DNA from: Nilaparvata lugens
Lineage: Eukaryota > Arthropoda > Insecta > Hemiptera > Delphacidae
NCBI RefSeq assembly: GCF_014356525.2
Contig: NC_052506.1
Location: 23,016,707 to 23,080,706 of the forward strand
Direction of reading: 5' to 3'
Length of the DNA stretch: 64,000 bases
How positions within the stretch are numbered: the stretch's first letter is position 1; each line of letters opens with the position of its first letter. The translations under genes and the position numbers were made by a program. Positions 48,001 through 59,085 of the stretch are shown here, one piece after another. The notes below the pieces were generated by a model. The model was given only the letters and a program-made list of their open reading frames with translations. It had not been told where the DNA came from and did not search any database.

Positions 48001-48162
48001 GAAATAAATACCAGCACTAAAAACCTAGTGAAAAGTGAGAAATTCGCTTACCTCAACCCTCCATATGAGGAATGCTGTTGCATTTTTGGGAACAAGTTTG
48101 AAGGCTGGATCAACATTGTTGATAGAGTCGTTCATTTCACGACTTACTGCTCTTTTAAAATC
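29835..48162 (-). CDS. VIL1: Villin-like actin-binding protein, six gelsolin repeats plus headpiece
   Basis: Fourteen minus-strand exons join without phase conflict: 48162-48052, 47320-47207, 46642-46446, 41011-40786, 39802-39512, 38385-38139, 37334-37081, 36128-35889, 35120-34955, 34455-34321, 33409-33254, 32593-32487, 31043-30861, 29948-29835 (TAG). From the ATG at 48135 ([15 protein letters not shown]) the protein is about 836 residues, matching the villin family (about 830). Repeat 1 spans roughly residues 1-145 ([23 protein letters not shown] [11 protein letters not shown]), repeats 2-3 to about 390, repeats 4-6 about 400-735 ([53 protein letters not shown]). The headpiece is the last 38 codons, ending HPDFVTAF...LKKAAGLF. 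Villins sever, cap and bundle actin filaments in a calcium-regulated way; the headpiece gives bundling. The insect quail protein is a relative. Two large retrotransposons sit in or near its introns in the same orientation. Confidence 0.93.
30449..30575. repeat. MITE, TTGCACAAAAGCC family (copy 3)
   Basis: It starts GGCCCGGTTGCACAAAAGCC and contains ACCAATCAGAGAAGGCTTCT, as in copies 1 and 2. The right end TTTTTACAGGCTTTTATC is degraded. It lies in the last villin intron. Confidence 0.65.
35457..35572. repeat. Partial MITE, TAGTGAGGTCCACGTTATAATG family
   Basis: It carries the family interior (AGAAAAGGATAGCACTATC, ATACAAGGATAGCAACATC) and the right end CATTTTAACGTGGCCTCACC. The left terminus is missing. 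It lies in the villin intron between exons 36128-35889 and 35120-34955. Confidence 0.6.
36116..36780. repeat. Tandem ~330 bp duplication spanning a villin splice acceptor
   Basis: Copy 1 (about 36116-36443) and copy 2 (about 36444-36780) share long near-identical stretches, including GACCCTGTCGACCGAAACAG, GCTGAATTTATAACATGAAT and CAGGAACTCTTATTGT. Copy 1 includes the real acceptor of the 36128-35889 exon and about 13 bases of the exon itself. Copy 2 therefore carries a decoy acceptor at 36456-36457, upstream in the transcript. Confidence 0.7.
37494..37674. repeat. MITE, TAGTGAGGTCCACGTTATAATG family
   Basis: The left end is a degraded GAGGTCAACTTAAAAT; the right end reads TTTAATTAACGTAGACTTCA. 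The family blocks GCTATCCTTGTCTATCAT and GATAGCACTACCCTTCTCTA are in inverse orientation to copy 1. It is intronic in villin. Confidence 0.55.
37948..38130. repeat. Minisatellite abutting a villin splice donor
   Basis: About six units of the type TTATAAACGTTGATAATAGA, some extended with AAATAGTCAACTGAAAATAG, lie directly 3' (in transcript sense) of the donor of the exon 38385-38139. A purine-rich GGAGGAGGA stretch lies beside it at 37894-37936. Confidence 0.7.
39092..39475. repeat. MITE, TAGTGAGGTCCACGTTATAATG family, larger copy
   Basis: The left end reads CTATAGTGAGGTCTGTCCAC and the right end ATTATAACGTGGTCCTCA. The family block TTGCTATCCTTGTCTATAAT is present. AT-rich sequence of about 160 bp in the middle is not shared with the shorter copies. 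It lies in the villin intron after exon 39802-39512. Confidence 0.6.
39880..40445. repeat. Simple-sequence tract: (TTGG/TTGA)n then ~400 bp of pure purines
   Basis: A TTGG/GATT tetranucleotide region (about 39895-40025) is followed by an almost unbroken purine run on the plus strand to about 40435, built from GAAAAGGGAAAGG-like units. It lies in the villin intron between exons 41011-40786 and 39802-39512. Such a mirror-like purine tract can adopt triplex DNA; the open frames across it are by-products of composition. Confidence 0.8.
42245..45447 (-). pseudogene. LINE ORF2: AP endonuclease and reverse transcriptase, frameshifted
   Basis: The first part (45447-44881) encodes an APE-type endonuclease start with [26 protein letters not shown] and [14 protein letters not shown]. 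It is thrown out of frame at a run of C residues at about 44907-44919. The second part (44740-42245, 831 codons) carries a reverse transcriptase with [32 protein letters not shown], a [14 protein letters not shown] block and CYANDTS. The last is the active-site motif with Asn in place of the first Asp of the usual YADD. Between the endonuclease and RT lies a roughly 130-residue Ser/Thr/Ala/Pro-rich stretch encoded by GAT/GCT-like triplet repeats (43740-44135). Both the frameshift and the Asn change argue against activity. Confidence 0.85.
45381..45973 (-). pseudogene. LINE ORF1 (nucleic-acid-binding protein), frameshifted
   Basis: Two overlapping frames make up ORF1: 45973-45740 (77 codons, polar N-terminal part) and 45743-45381 (120 codons). 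The second contains [19 protein letters not shown] and [20 protein letters not shown] followed by [11 protein letters not shown]. This is the C-terminal domain style seen in many insect LINE ORF1 proteins, which bind element RNA. A one-base shift at about 45743 separates the parts. The end overlaps the start of ORF2 by about 65 bases in another frame. No zinc knuckle is visible. Confidence 0.65.
47400..47570. repeat. Short interspersed repeat with GGGACCGACAG motif
   Basis: The sequence TGCCGGGACCGACAGTTTAA and CGTGCCCATCCAATAAAAC resembles a common insect SINE-like tail. A related GACGGGACCGACAGCTCATC segment lies at 1459-1480. The boundaries are not clear. Confidence 0.3.
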
Positions 48163-48327
48163 CTGAAATCGAAGAGCAACCAATTATTATCAAAATATAG
48201 ACCATCATTGATTTTCTTATAGGCTTTTGCAAAATAGTATTGTTATTTATTTTGACAATTGTTATACTAAAACTTATTAGTAAAATGTGGCTCAAATGCT
48301 AATTATATAATTTTACGATTTGAAGTT

Positions 48328-49085
48328 TGCCGTGCTACCAATTTTTCCTTAAATCGGTTGGAATAGCATTTAACACCTATTAACCTAAGGATAGTTGTCG
48401 GCTCCAATGAAATAGATTCTTGATAAATTGTGAATGGATCTATCACCTATGAATGAGAAATCCAGTTTTCAGAGCAAATGAACTTATAATCTTCAGATGA
48501 ATTTAAACAAATACACAAAGAACTATATCTTATAAGCCTAATTTTTTAGAGTAACTATGAACTAAAATACTTATCTAGTTTACAGTTGAAAAACAGTGGC
48601 TATTGGCTTGAATACACAAATAGCAAATTACGAACAAAACAGAACACTAAAAATTGTCCAAAACTCAATTTAAAACATTAATAAACGAAAATGATTCAGA
48701 GCAAAATTTTACAACAACACACGTAGCCAGCCATTTTTCTAGAGAAGGCAGAACAGAGACACCTCCAACATTACAGACACGTCACCAAAAATTTATAAAT
48801 TACAAGTTTAGAATTCACATTCTACATCTGTTCTCAATAAAACTTTATTTTGAAACTGTTATTTTAAACTTTCATATATATTCTCTATTTAAATAAACTA
48901 TTTATCTATTAATTATGCTAACCAAGCCTCGGTGACACCATGGAACAATGCAACAATCATTTACGATAAAAAATTCTCCGTCGAAAAGTTTGTCCGTCTA
49001 TTGATGACTCTGATATTTACTATAAAGTTCCATAGATCTCGAATTGAAGATTCGATTCCAATGTGAGAAAAAATGTAATATTACA
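48328..49085 (-). repeat. 3' LTR of the gypsy element
   Basis: 758 bp, direct copy of 59086-59843. The differences I see are A versus G at the CTATC-A/G-CCTATG site and T versus C at AACTA-T/C-GAACT. It lies at the villin-proximal end of the element. Confidence 0.93.
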
Positions 49086-49101
49086 AATACCCCCCTCTTG
49101 A
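49086..49101 (-). other. Polypurine tract of the gypsy element
   Basis: On the minus strand AAGAGGGGGGTATT lies immediately before the 3' LTR, the normal place for plus-strand priming in LTR retrotransposons. Confidence 0.75.
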
Positions 49102-50187
49102 CATAAAAAATTTTACTGTTTGAAAAATTGTTGAAATTAAATTTGAGAACAGTAACAATTTTTTCTATAAAAACATTACATGTCAACTATAATTGAAAAT
49201 TATTATAAAAATTCATCAATAGCATTTGTTATATGTTTCCAAACAATATTTCAAAGTATAGAATATCAATATTACTTTTGATTTAGCTTTATAATTTAAA
49301 GGAAAATATCTCAACAGAAAGTTTAATATGTAAAGAATAGTTTTTTGAAATTGCACATAAATTTAATAGATAGAAAATTTCAATTTTTATTGCATAAAAA
49401 AAATTAGTATGTTGAATGAAAAAATTTATTATTATTTATTTATTTATTTATTTTATTTTTATTTTTTTTTTTTAATGAATTGATGAATTGTTACATTTAA
49501 TTTTCACATAAAATTTCAATAAATCAAAAAATGTTCATTTCTTTCACTATTGACGCGGTTGATTTTATTGATGCACATTTTGGAAAACAGTCCATTAAGG
49601 CACTCAGTATGATTTTCAGTTAAGTGTGACTCCAATGTGATGACGTTAGTGTTGGGCTGATCTGGATGCACGTAGTGTTGGGCTAATACTTGTAGTCGAC
49701 TGATGCATATCAAACTCGATACAGGTGACATCTCAGTTAGCATTGCCTCATGCTTGTAGTAGACGGCTGCATACCAAACTCGATACAGGTGACATCTCAG
49801 TTAGCATTGCTTCATGCTTGTAGTAGACGGCTGCATTCCAAATTCAATACAGAGTCACGTAAATTTTGTATCATATTTGTAATTATACAATGTACATTTC
49901 AGGCTTGAAATGACAATGTAATTCGTTTTTTGGAAAAGAGATAGATGCTGCATACAGGATTAATTTAGGTGAGGATTAATTTAGGTAAGGTTTGGTTTTT
50001 TGATATTTTCAGCTTTCAAGGTTTAGAGTTCTGCATACAGGAATAATTTAGGAGAGGATTTTTTGAATCAATTCTTTCATGATACTGTGACTGTTATTCT
50101 GAATTCAAAGTTGTGAATGTGAACATGGATGGCAATTACCTCCAGGTAATGCAGTAGTGTTGAAGTTTGAGATACAAGGTCAGCAAT

Positions 50188-51175
50188 AAGCATTGGCATT
50201 GCTATTGGCGTATGCTTTGGTGTCGGCTTTAGCATCGGCGTTGATATTGGCATTGGCATTGGCGCAGGCATTGGCATTAGCATTGGCGCAGATTTTGGCA
50301 TTGGCGTAGCTATTGGCATTGGCGCAGGCATTGACATCAGCACAGGCATCGGCGTAGATTTTGGCATTTTGGCGTAGTTATTAGTGTTGATATTGGCGTA
50401 GTTATTAGTGTAGGCATCAGCATTGGCGCAGATTTTGGCATTGGCGCAGGCATTGGCGTAGCTATTGGCATTGGCGTATATTTTTGTTGTTGGCATCAGC
50501 GTTGGCGCAGGCATTGGCGTAGCTATTGGCATCAGCATTGGCACAGACATTGGCATTGGCGCAGGCATCGGCGTAGATATTGGCGTTGGCATCAGCACAG
50601 GCATCGGCGTAGATTTTGGCATTTTGGCGTAGTTATTGGCGTTGACATTGGCATAGTTATTAGTGTAGGCATCAGCATAGATATTGGCGTAGTTATTGGC
50701 GTAGATATTGATGTTGACATTGGCATAGTTATTGGCGTTGGCATCAGCATTGGCACAGATTTTGGCATTGGCGCAGGCATTGGCGTAGCTATTGGCGTAG
50801 ATATTGATGTTGACATTGGCATAGTTATTGGCGTTGGCATCAGCATTGGCGCAGATTTTGGCATTGGCGCAGGCATTGGCGTAGCTATTGGCATTGGCGT
50901 AGTTATTAGTGTAGGCATCTGCGTAGTTATTAGTGTAGTTATTGGTGTTGACATTGGCATAGTTATTGGCGTTGGCATCAGCATTGGTGCAGGCATTGGC
51001 ATCGGCGTAGATTTTGGCGTAGTTATTGGTGTTGGCATCAGCACAGATATCGGCGTAGTTATTGGCGTAGATATTAGTGTTGGCATCAGCACTGGCGCAG
51101 GCATTGGCATAGGCGCAGGCATTGGCGTAGTTATTGGTGTTGACATTGGCGTAGTTATTGGTGTTGGCCGCAGCG
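50188..51175. repeat. Hexamer-phased satellite inside the gypsy element
   Basis: About 980 bp consist of six-base words such as TTGGCG, TTGGCA, TAGTTA, CAGGCA, CAGATT and TCAGCA in varied order. The six-base phase keeps the minus strand open in two overlapping stretches (50622-50077 and 51146-50592) that would read as Met-Pro-Thr/Ile-Pro repeats. These are probably not genes. Higher-order blocks of 60-110 bp recur, for example the unit beginning TTGGCGTTGGCATCAGCATT. Confidence 0.85.
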
Positions 51176-53466
51176 TAGATGAGTCACACTAGTTCGAAAA
51201 TCACCCAAATGTTCTTAACACTCTTCATGGCGTTCACTTGTTGCTGATTTCGAGATTCACATGATAACTATTTCAATGTTAATGTCTGTGCTGTACCTGT
51301 TATCTTAAAATGCTTATAAACTAAAAAGAAAAACTTGATTAGGCTATCAATACAATCTAATACACATGAAAATTATTTTTAAATATATATGAAATTGAAA
51401 TTTGTTAACATCTTATTATACAGTCAGCAATACATAAATTGTGAAATATGGACATATCAATTACAAATTTTCACTATAAAAAAAATTTCATTTCCATCTA
51501 TTCACTGTTCAAATATCAAAATTTAATCCATTCTTAGAAATAGAAATAGAATTTCATAACACTCTGTATCATTATCAAAATTGTAAAAAACATCAGATCA
51601 TCACAACAAAAATTAATTTCAATATATATTTCAATAATTTCAGACAATTGGTCTTCTATTCACAATCATTTTATAATATATCTGCATTTCATTATCATTT
51701 AATATAACATTTCATTTATAGCAAGTTCATTTCACATTTATGATTTATCATTCAGGGTTTCGAAATTATTTAGTTTTAATTTTGTGTTCAAAAATTGTAT
51801 AAAAAGCAAATTATTTAATATTGTTAATCATCGTTTGTTGGATACTATAGTTTATTTCGACCTTTCAATGTTCTAAACACAAACTACATTCCATGACAAA
51901 ACTTTACTATCAATCATTAAACAAGAAACCATTCAAAACATCAATAATATTTTGCTTCAAAGGCAATCAATATTCATAATTAATCATCATTTTGCATCTA
52001 TGGCAATCAACATTATTAATCATTATTTTTGCATCTATGGCAATCAACATAAGTAATCAACACAAAAAATATTATCTCATTACTGCCTCTCTAAGTCATA
52101 ACCTCTGTTATTCCTTCTTTAGGCAATAATGGGTTTCCATCTCAAAAAACAATCACATACCAGCAAAATTCTAATCAACAAACCCCACTAAAAATTCTAC
52201 ATACACTCCAGCATCCATTTCAAACGATACTCAATCATATCAAAATTTATAGAACAAACAAATTTAAAAATTTTGAAAAAGATATCAATCACAAAAAACT
52301 TATTTCAATTAATAATATAACAAAACGTTTTAAATTGAACCATTTATTTTTTAAAATAATTTAAAATTTAAAGACTGTATAATAAGTACAAACATTTCAA
52401 GATTATAATACAAAGATGATCAAGATGAATAATGGGTAAATAAGTTCCCTAAAAAATACAAAAAAGAGAAATAGAAAACTGGGTAAATACATTCCCTAAA
52501 ACAATACAAAGAAGAGAAAGATTAATTAGAGCCTATCCTACATGTCAGTACTGAACTTTCATGAGGAAGTATATTAATAAAATATACTACTATGGAATTT
52601 TGTAAATTCCAAGTATGACTCTAATTTGTTATAATTGTGAGCTATCACTCCCACAAAAACAACTGGTGAAGGAAAAAATGTTGACTATTGTGACTGGGTG
52701 GATAGTTCCTAGATGTCTGTAAGGCAATGTGATAGCAGACTCTAGTATCGGACCACAAAAACAAAAGTATGCAAAAGGTTTTACAAACATTTGATGTTGC
52801 AGTCTTAAGGTTTTTATATCGCAAACAAGTAGGTCAGATAATCGAGTCCAGCCGTATGTGGTTCACGCCCACACCTCTAAAAGAATCACACCTACTTGTC
52901 TACCAAAAATCCAAAGTATTGGACAGCAAAGAAAAAAAAAATAAAATGCAAAATGGGTTAAAAGCCCAGAAGAAAATTATAACCTAATTACATATGGCTT
53001 ATGGCACGATATGCAATGAAAGATGAGAACATGGGACAAAATTGCTCTGAAAAACCTAATTACCTAATATGATACCTAAAAAAAAAATAGACATGATTAA
53101 AATATGTAATACATGATGAAAAAATATACCACAAGCAAACAATTATTTAACTACAATGGATAGATTTTAGAAAAGTTAAGTTTTATCAACAATTTAAAGA
53201 TTAGGAAAATAAGCTACTATTTCAACTTCTAATATTATTTCAGAAAAAATACAAATTTAAATGACTATGGACAAGATTGGTTAATATATGCATCATAGAA
53301 GAAATTTACTGAATATTACACAAAGACAGGAAAGAATCGAAAATTGAAAAGATTAAGGGCCAAGAAAAATAGGCTACAGGAAAGAAAAAAGATACAATTA
53401 TGGACTCTTACCATACGTAGTATTTACGGTCATTGCTATTCTGAATCCCGGCATGACACAGGATTC

Positions 53467-56400
53467 CTAATCATTGTGTGCTTTCTGATGGTATTTCTTC
53501 ATCATATATTGATTGACTCTCACAATTTTACCTGTACTTATCTCTTCCAGTTTGAAACACCCTTATTGAGATCATCTCTTATTATGTAAGGTCCACGATA
53601 TTTAGGACACAGCTTGGCAGAAAACTTCTTCAGCTTGCTCGACAAAATGTAATTTCGAATTACAACTAGATCATCAACTTTGAATTTATACTTGGGTTTA
53701 TTATGCATATTCTGTTTGAATCTTCTGATGACACCTCTATTCTTTATTCTGTACAGTATTCGTTTGTTTCTGATACTTTCTTCTTCAAGTTCAAACTTAT
53801 TTTCTACAGGATATTTGATATACTTGAAAACAAGATGTGCCAATTTATGATTCATCATAAGCTCCATGGGTATGTGACCAGTCGATTCATGAAAATTGTT
53901 GTTGATGACAAATTCAACCTTATCAATATACTTGTACCAAATATTATGCTTATTTACAGGAACATTAGTTCTCAATATGCGATTGACCTCTTTCAATGGT
54001 CTTTCACTAAGATTTGCCTGGGGATGATAAACTGAAATGTAGTAATATTTTATACCTAATCTTTCCATAGATTCTTTCCACAATCTGCTTTGAAAACAAG
54101 TACCATTATCACTGATTATATATTCAAATTTACCAAATTCATTTACATATTTCTCAACAACTTTTACTAAATTATGAGCGTTAGCCTTAACTATAGGATT
54201 TAGTTAGCTGACTTTGTATCTCAAACTTCAACACTACTGCATTACCTGGAGGTAATTGTCATCCATGTTCACATTCACAACTTTGAATTCAGAATAACAG
54301 TCACAGTATCATGAAAGAATTGATTCAAAAATCCTCTCCTAAATTATTCCTGTATGCAGAACTCTAAACCTTGAAAGCTGAAAATATCAAAAAACCAAAC
54401 CTTACCTAAATTAATCTTAGTAAAGATTAATAATTGTAAACTTAATTAAACTTAATTGTAAACTTAGTAAAGCCATCATGAATAATGCACATCCATTTGT
54501 ACTTGCCACCTGGTAATTCTCCATAAACATCAATGAACACTTTGTGATGTTTTTTCTCAGAAATTATGGTATGCATTTCTAATAATTTCTTTTCATTTGA
54601 TGTCTTTACAAGTTGACAATACTTACAGTATCTTATAGTTTTGGTAACAAGTCTGTAACAATCTTTTATGTAAAAAGTTTCTTCAATAAATTTGCATGTT
54701 TTTGATATACGACCTAATCTTTCATGAAATTCAACTATCAATTCTTCATACAGTGCTGCAGGCACACAAACTTTCCAAAAGCTATTCTTTCCAGATTTTC
54801 TAGTGAACAAAAGATCATCATTTACTTTAAAAAATTTGTTGATATTCAAATTACCTGTCTCCAACTTTTCTCTTACATTTTTTAACCAAACATCATCTTT
54901 TTGAATTTCTTTGATCTTCTTTACTATCTCGATTAACTTGTTATCACTCTTAATGATATTCAATACCTTGAATTCATTTGAATTTCGATTTTCTAAATTA
55001 CCTTCATAATCAGTTCTAGAAATGATATCTGGCACAATGTTATCCTTTCCTGCTACAAATTCCCACTCAATATTAAAATTCTGTAATGCAAGAATCCATC
55101 TTCCCAAACGACCATGTCCTATCTTACATTTTTTTAAAAAGGTCAAGGCTTTATGATCTGTACGGACAACTATTTTTTGATTACCAAAATAATTTTGAAG
55201 TTTCATCAAGCCAAATAATACAGCTAAACATTCTTTCTCACATATTGTGTAATTTAATTCAGATTTCGTTAAGCTTCTGCTAGCATATGCAATGACACAG
55301 TGTTCCTTATCTTCACCTTCCTGAAATAACTCAGCTGCAATTCCTACATCACTGGCATCAGTGGCCAAAATGAAATTTTTGTTATAATCAGGATGTTTCA
55401 AGATCACACAGTCGATGAACCTATCTTTGATTTCTTGAAAGGTATCATTATCTTTTTCAGTCCAAATGAATTTATTTTTCTTGCATAGAAGATGCTTAAA
55501 ACGATTTGTCAAGTATGAATAATTTTTCTGAAACTTTCTGTAAAAATTACAGAGACCTATGAATGACTGCAATTGTTTCAATTTTGAGGAATGGGAAATT
55601 TCTGAATAGCATTTAGCTTAGAGTCATCTGCTTCAATACCATTTTTACTGATAATATAACCCAAATACTTTATCTTATCTGCAATAAATTTCGATTTATT
55701 CAGTTTCAACTTCAAATTACTTTCCCTCAACTTATTGAATAATAGTTCAATTCGACTGATATGTTGTTCAAGAGATATACTAGAAATGGCAAGATCATCA
55801 ATATAAGCAATAGTAAACTCACAAACCTCTTCACCTAGCATTTTGTACAAGCACTTGATAAATTCAGAACCACTAATATTCAATCCAAATGGTAGATGTG
55901 TATATTGATAAGTCTGTCCAAAAACATTGAAAGCTACATACTTTTTACTATCTTCAGTTAATTTTACCTGATTGAAACCTTGAGTGAGATCAAAACTGCT
56001 AATGTAGTTGCACTTATTGAAACGTATGATCAAGTTATCTATTGGTTCAGTTTCTGTAAAATCCCTTATTATGTACTTATTTATTTCTCTTCCATCTAAA
56101 CATAATCGAATTTCATTGTTTGGCTTTTTCACTATTACCATAGGGCTTGTATATTCAGAGCTACCTGGTTCAATGATTTTCTGATCTAACATTTTCTTCA
56201 ATTCTTTCTTGACTTGATCTCTATACTGATATGGAATCGGATAACTCTTCTTATCTAATTTCACATCATCTTTCATTTTCAGTTTACATAAATAGTCTTT
56301 TGCAGATCCAGGACTATCAGAGAAAATATCTTTGTTATTTTCAAATACTTCAATTAATTTGTTTACCAATTCAGGAGATTCATCGCTTAGCTGTAATCTT

Positions 56401-57239
56401 AAATTATCAATTTGCTGATTCCATAAAGTATCAAACGTTTCTTGGTCTCTTACTATGTTAACATGAAAAAGTCTATTGTACTTCAAGGTATCCTTTTTTA
56501 TAAATGGAAAACAACAATCTTTCAGTGATATCATATTTTGATTGAAATCAATAATTGCTCCAGCATCTTTTAAGAAATCACAACCCACCAAAATATCCAC
56601 ATTTAAATCTTGAACTATAAGAAAAACTATTGGCAATTCTAACTTACCAAAAAATACCTCTAACATAATCTGTTTATTTATCTTCTTATGTCTCATACCA
56701 GTAGCTACAACTATACTTACATTAGGAGCTGGTACCAAGTTCAAATTGATATTGTTTTTCTTCATTTCATCAACAAGTTTCTCATTAATTACATTTACCT
56801 CAGAGCCGGTGTCAATAATCATTTGATATTTCTTATTGAAAATTTGTACTTCTATTTCTGCTAAATCATATCCAGTAGGTGGAGTATTCTCTTGTTCCTC
56901 CAATAGTTCATTAAAAATACAACCCATCATGTATGGTTCTTCTTGACAAACAGTTTCAGATTTACTCATATCTTCATTTACCTGAATTTCTGGAGTATGT
57001 ACCATATTTACACTTGATGCTTTAATATGACTTTCTTGATAACTAGGCATTACTTCATTACTTAAATTCTTACAGCTATTTTCTTGCACATGAATTTGAC
57101 TGATTAATTCTGGCTTTCTTACTTCAAACCTGTTTGAAGTTTCTGAATCAAAATTTATTTTATTCATGTCTACAGCAGTTATATCAAAATTTGACCTTTC
57201 CTTAACTGGGAGAGCAGGGCTGTCGTTTCGTCGTCCCAT
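53467..57239 (-). pseudogene. Gypsy pol: protease, RT, RNase H, integrase (broken)
   Basis: 57239-55578 encodes an aspartic protease (IIDTGSEVNVIN) and reverse transcriptase with FDLTQGFNQVKL, LPFGLNISGSEF and the active site YIDDL. A one-base loss at about 55580 shifts frame. 55581-54442 continues with RNase H (ATDASDVGIAAEL, RTDHKALTF) and the integrase N-terminus (zinc-binding CKYCQLVK, first catalytic Asp in FIDVYG). The integrase core is then split by about 235 bp of foreign-frame DNA (54206-54440). Its second Asp (ISDNGTCF, near 54105) and Glu (HPQANLSER) follow at 54205-53538. Another one-base frameshift near 53570 separates the last 30 or so residues, which stop at 53467. Pol starts five bases after the gag stop in a different frame. 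The protein cannot be made intact from this copy. Confidence 0.9.
54206..54440. repeat. Inverted copy of the element's own 3' region inserted in integrase
   Basis: 54206-54417 is a near-identical reverse complement of about 49972-50184, which lies just before the hexamer satellite in the same element. Shared landmarks are TCAAACTTCAACACTACTGC, CATGTTCACATTCACAACTT and AACCTTGAAAGCTGAAAATA. I see about three mismatches. The copy is followed by about 25 bases of short local repeats (TTAATAATTGTAAACTTAAT, GTAAACTTAGTAAAG). It replaces or interrupts the integrase sequence between the first and second catalytic residues. Confidence 0.85.
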
Positions 57240-57241
57240 TA

Positions 57242-58976
57242 TTAGTTTAAAGGAGCATTATGTCTTGGACGATTTGCATTTGTCTGATTTGAAGTTTGAG
57301 CAGGCATATAACCTGGCGGTGGGAGGCTGAAATCTAACTGGTAGTTGTTAGCTGGTCGATTTGGATTTGATTGATTTGAATTCACAAGTTGATGATTTCT
57401 ATTATCTCTGAAATTATGCTGAAAATTTTGATCTCTATGACCATTATTGTTTGGTCCATTTTGGTACCGTCGATTTTGGAAATAATTCCTACCTCCTTGA
57501 TACTGCTTATTATTATCATGAAACATCACACCATTTGAATTCTGAGACCTACTTCTATCATCCCTATGTTCACTCTGATGAAAACTTATTGTTTTATTTT
57601 GACCTCCAGCTTGAGCATTGTTATGATCACGGGGCATTTGTCTGTTTACTTTGTAAGTGTCAGTATTGTCAAACTCATTCAACAAACAAATAAACTCATC
57701 ACTAGTCTTAATGTTACGAATAATAGCAGCTGTAGATATGGTTTCATCAAAATGACCTTTCAAAAACTTGAAAATAGTATCTTTATCTAAGGCTGGAATT
57801 AGATTCTTAGCAATGTTGAAACGAGAAATATAATACTCAGTAAGACTTAGATAAGTTTGGCTTATATTTTCCAAATCTCAAATCATCTCTAGCAGATGAC
57901 TGAATGTTGTCTGACCACATTCTAGCAATGAATTTCTCTTTAAATTCTTCAAAGTTATTTATATCAAAACGAATGAAAATCCACCAATCACGATGAGCAA
58001 AATTTGAATTAAAATTGTTTTCCAAAATACCCTTAATTTTGATCCAGTTTGTGATTTCATTTCTCTCAAGATACTCGGTCAAGTTTACTAAGAAATGCAT
58101 TGGATTCTTTTTGTCAATTTGCATTTGGAATTCAAACCTATCGAAATTACTATTGTTACCAGTATGATTACACATCGGTTTTGTTGACATGTTAATTTTA
58201 TTTATGTTTTTTCTAACCTCAGTTATAGCAGCTGTATTTTCTTGACAATCTATTTTCAAAGAGGATAATACCTTGATTTCCTTGTCTACTTTTTCGTTTA
58301 ATTCTACAACCTCTTTTTCAACATGCTTAATACTTTCATTATTTTCTGCATTGATAGCATTTTGTGTCATATTTTGTTGCTCAACTATGATCTTATTTTT
58401 ATTTACTCTTTCATTAACCTCACTGACCCTATCAGAAACTTGAATGATTTTGTTTTGCATTGATGTTTCTACATCTAACATTTATGTTTCAAGATCGTTA
58501 GTTTTCTGCTGTAGATGACCTATTTCTTTGTGATTTTTACTTAATGTATCATTTATCTCTTTTATTTCCCGCTTTGTACTAACCTGATCTAGTCTTATGC
58601 TAGCAAATTCTTGCTTCATATCATCAAACCTAGCATTAAACTTAGCATTTTGCTCATCAAATCTAGCATCTTGTCTATCAAACTTTTGTGTTAAGAACTC
58701 TATAAGATTTATATCATTTTTAGCTCCTACCATACTTGTTTCATTTGATATTTCTACTACTTTCTCATGACTTGTTACATTTGAACCGTTTTCACTTACA
58801 GTTACACTATCGTTTGAGTCATTGTTTAAGGTTAGGTCTAAATCTTGTGATTCTTCATCTAAGTTTTGAATGTTTTCACTGGATAAAACTTCATTATTTT
58901 TATTGTCCTCCATCTTGCTACTGTGTAAAAAATATTTACTCATTAGAACCTGAACTTTTTCGAACCGATTTCCCAC
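57242..58976 (-). pseudogene. Gypsy gag, broken by a stop and a frameshift
   Basis: Three open stretches follow each other: 58976-58482, 58481-57837 and 57874-57242. The first two are in the same frame and are separated only by a TAA at 58484-58482, inside a coiled-coil-like acidic region (MEDNKNNEV onward; heptad-like ARFDDMKQEFASIRLDQV). The third overlaps in a different frame, so a one-base shift lies near 57850. The second and third hold the retroviral-type gag core (FKEKFIARMWSDN, then YLSLTEYYISRFNIAKNLIP). The C-terminus is Asn/Gln/Arg-rich (NNGHRDQNFQHNFRDNRNH) and lacks a CCHC zinc knuckle, so RNA binding would rely on basic residues. The reading is descriptive; this copy is not functional. 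Confidence 0.85.
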
Positions 58977-59059
58977 TCAGCAGCATCTCCCATTCACAAT
59001 CTATCAAGATATCTATCCTACCAATAATTTTTTTATAACCAGGGATCTATTTTGTAGTT

Positions 59060-59085
59060 TGAGTCCCACACCAGGGCGTACCATT
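59060..59085 (-). other. Primer-binding site of the gypsy element (tRNA-Lys-like)
   Basis: Directly inside the 5' LTR, the minus strand reads AA then TGGTACGCCCTGGTGTGGGA and CTCAAAC. This resembles a complement of a tRNA-Lys 3' end (TGGCGCCCAACGTGGGG type) with two extra bases and some substitutions. Confidence 0.5.

Larger units (their letters stand above)
49086..53466 (-). other. Long 3' noncoding region of the gypsy element
   Basis: Between the end of the integrase (about 53467) and the 3' LTR there is 4.4 kb without a recognisable gene. It contains a roughly 60 bp unit in nearly three tandem copies (49689-49852, core CTCGATACAGGTGACATCTC), the hexamer satellite at 50188-51175, and AT-rich sequence to 53400. 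A decayed envelope gene cannot be excluded but is not visible. Confidence 0.6.

Noticed and set aside
50077..51146. Two 180-codon minus-strand frames rich in Met-Pro-Thr
   Set aside because: They are explained by the six-base phase of the satellite; there is no recognisable domain or start context.
49516..53589. Envelope gene in the gypsy 3' region
   Set aside because: No signal peptide, membrane segment or long ORF was found; only satellites and AT-rich sequence are present.
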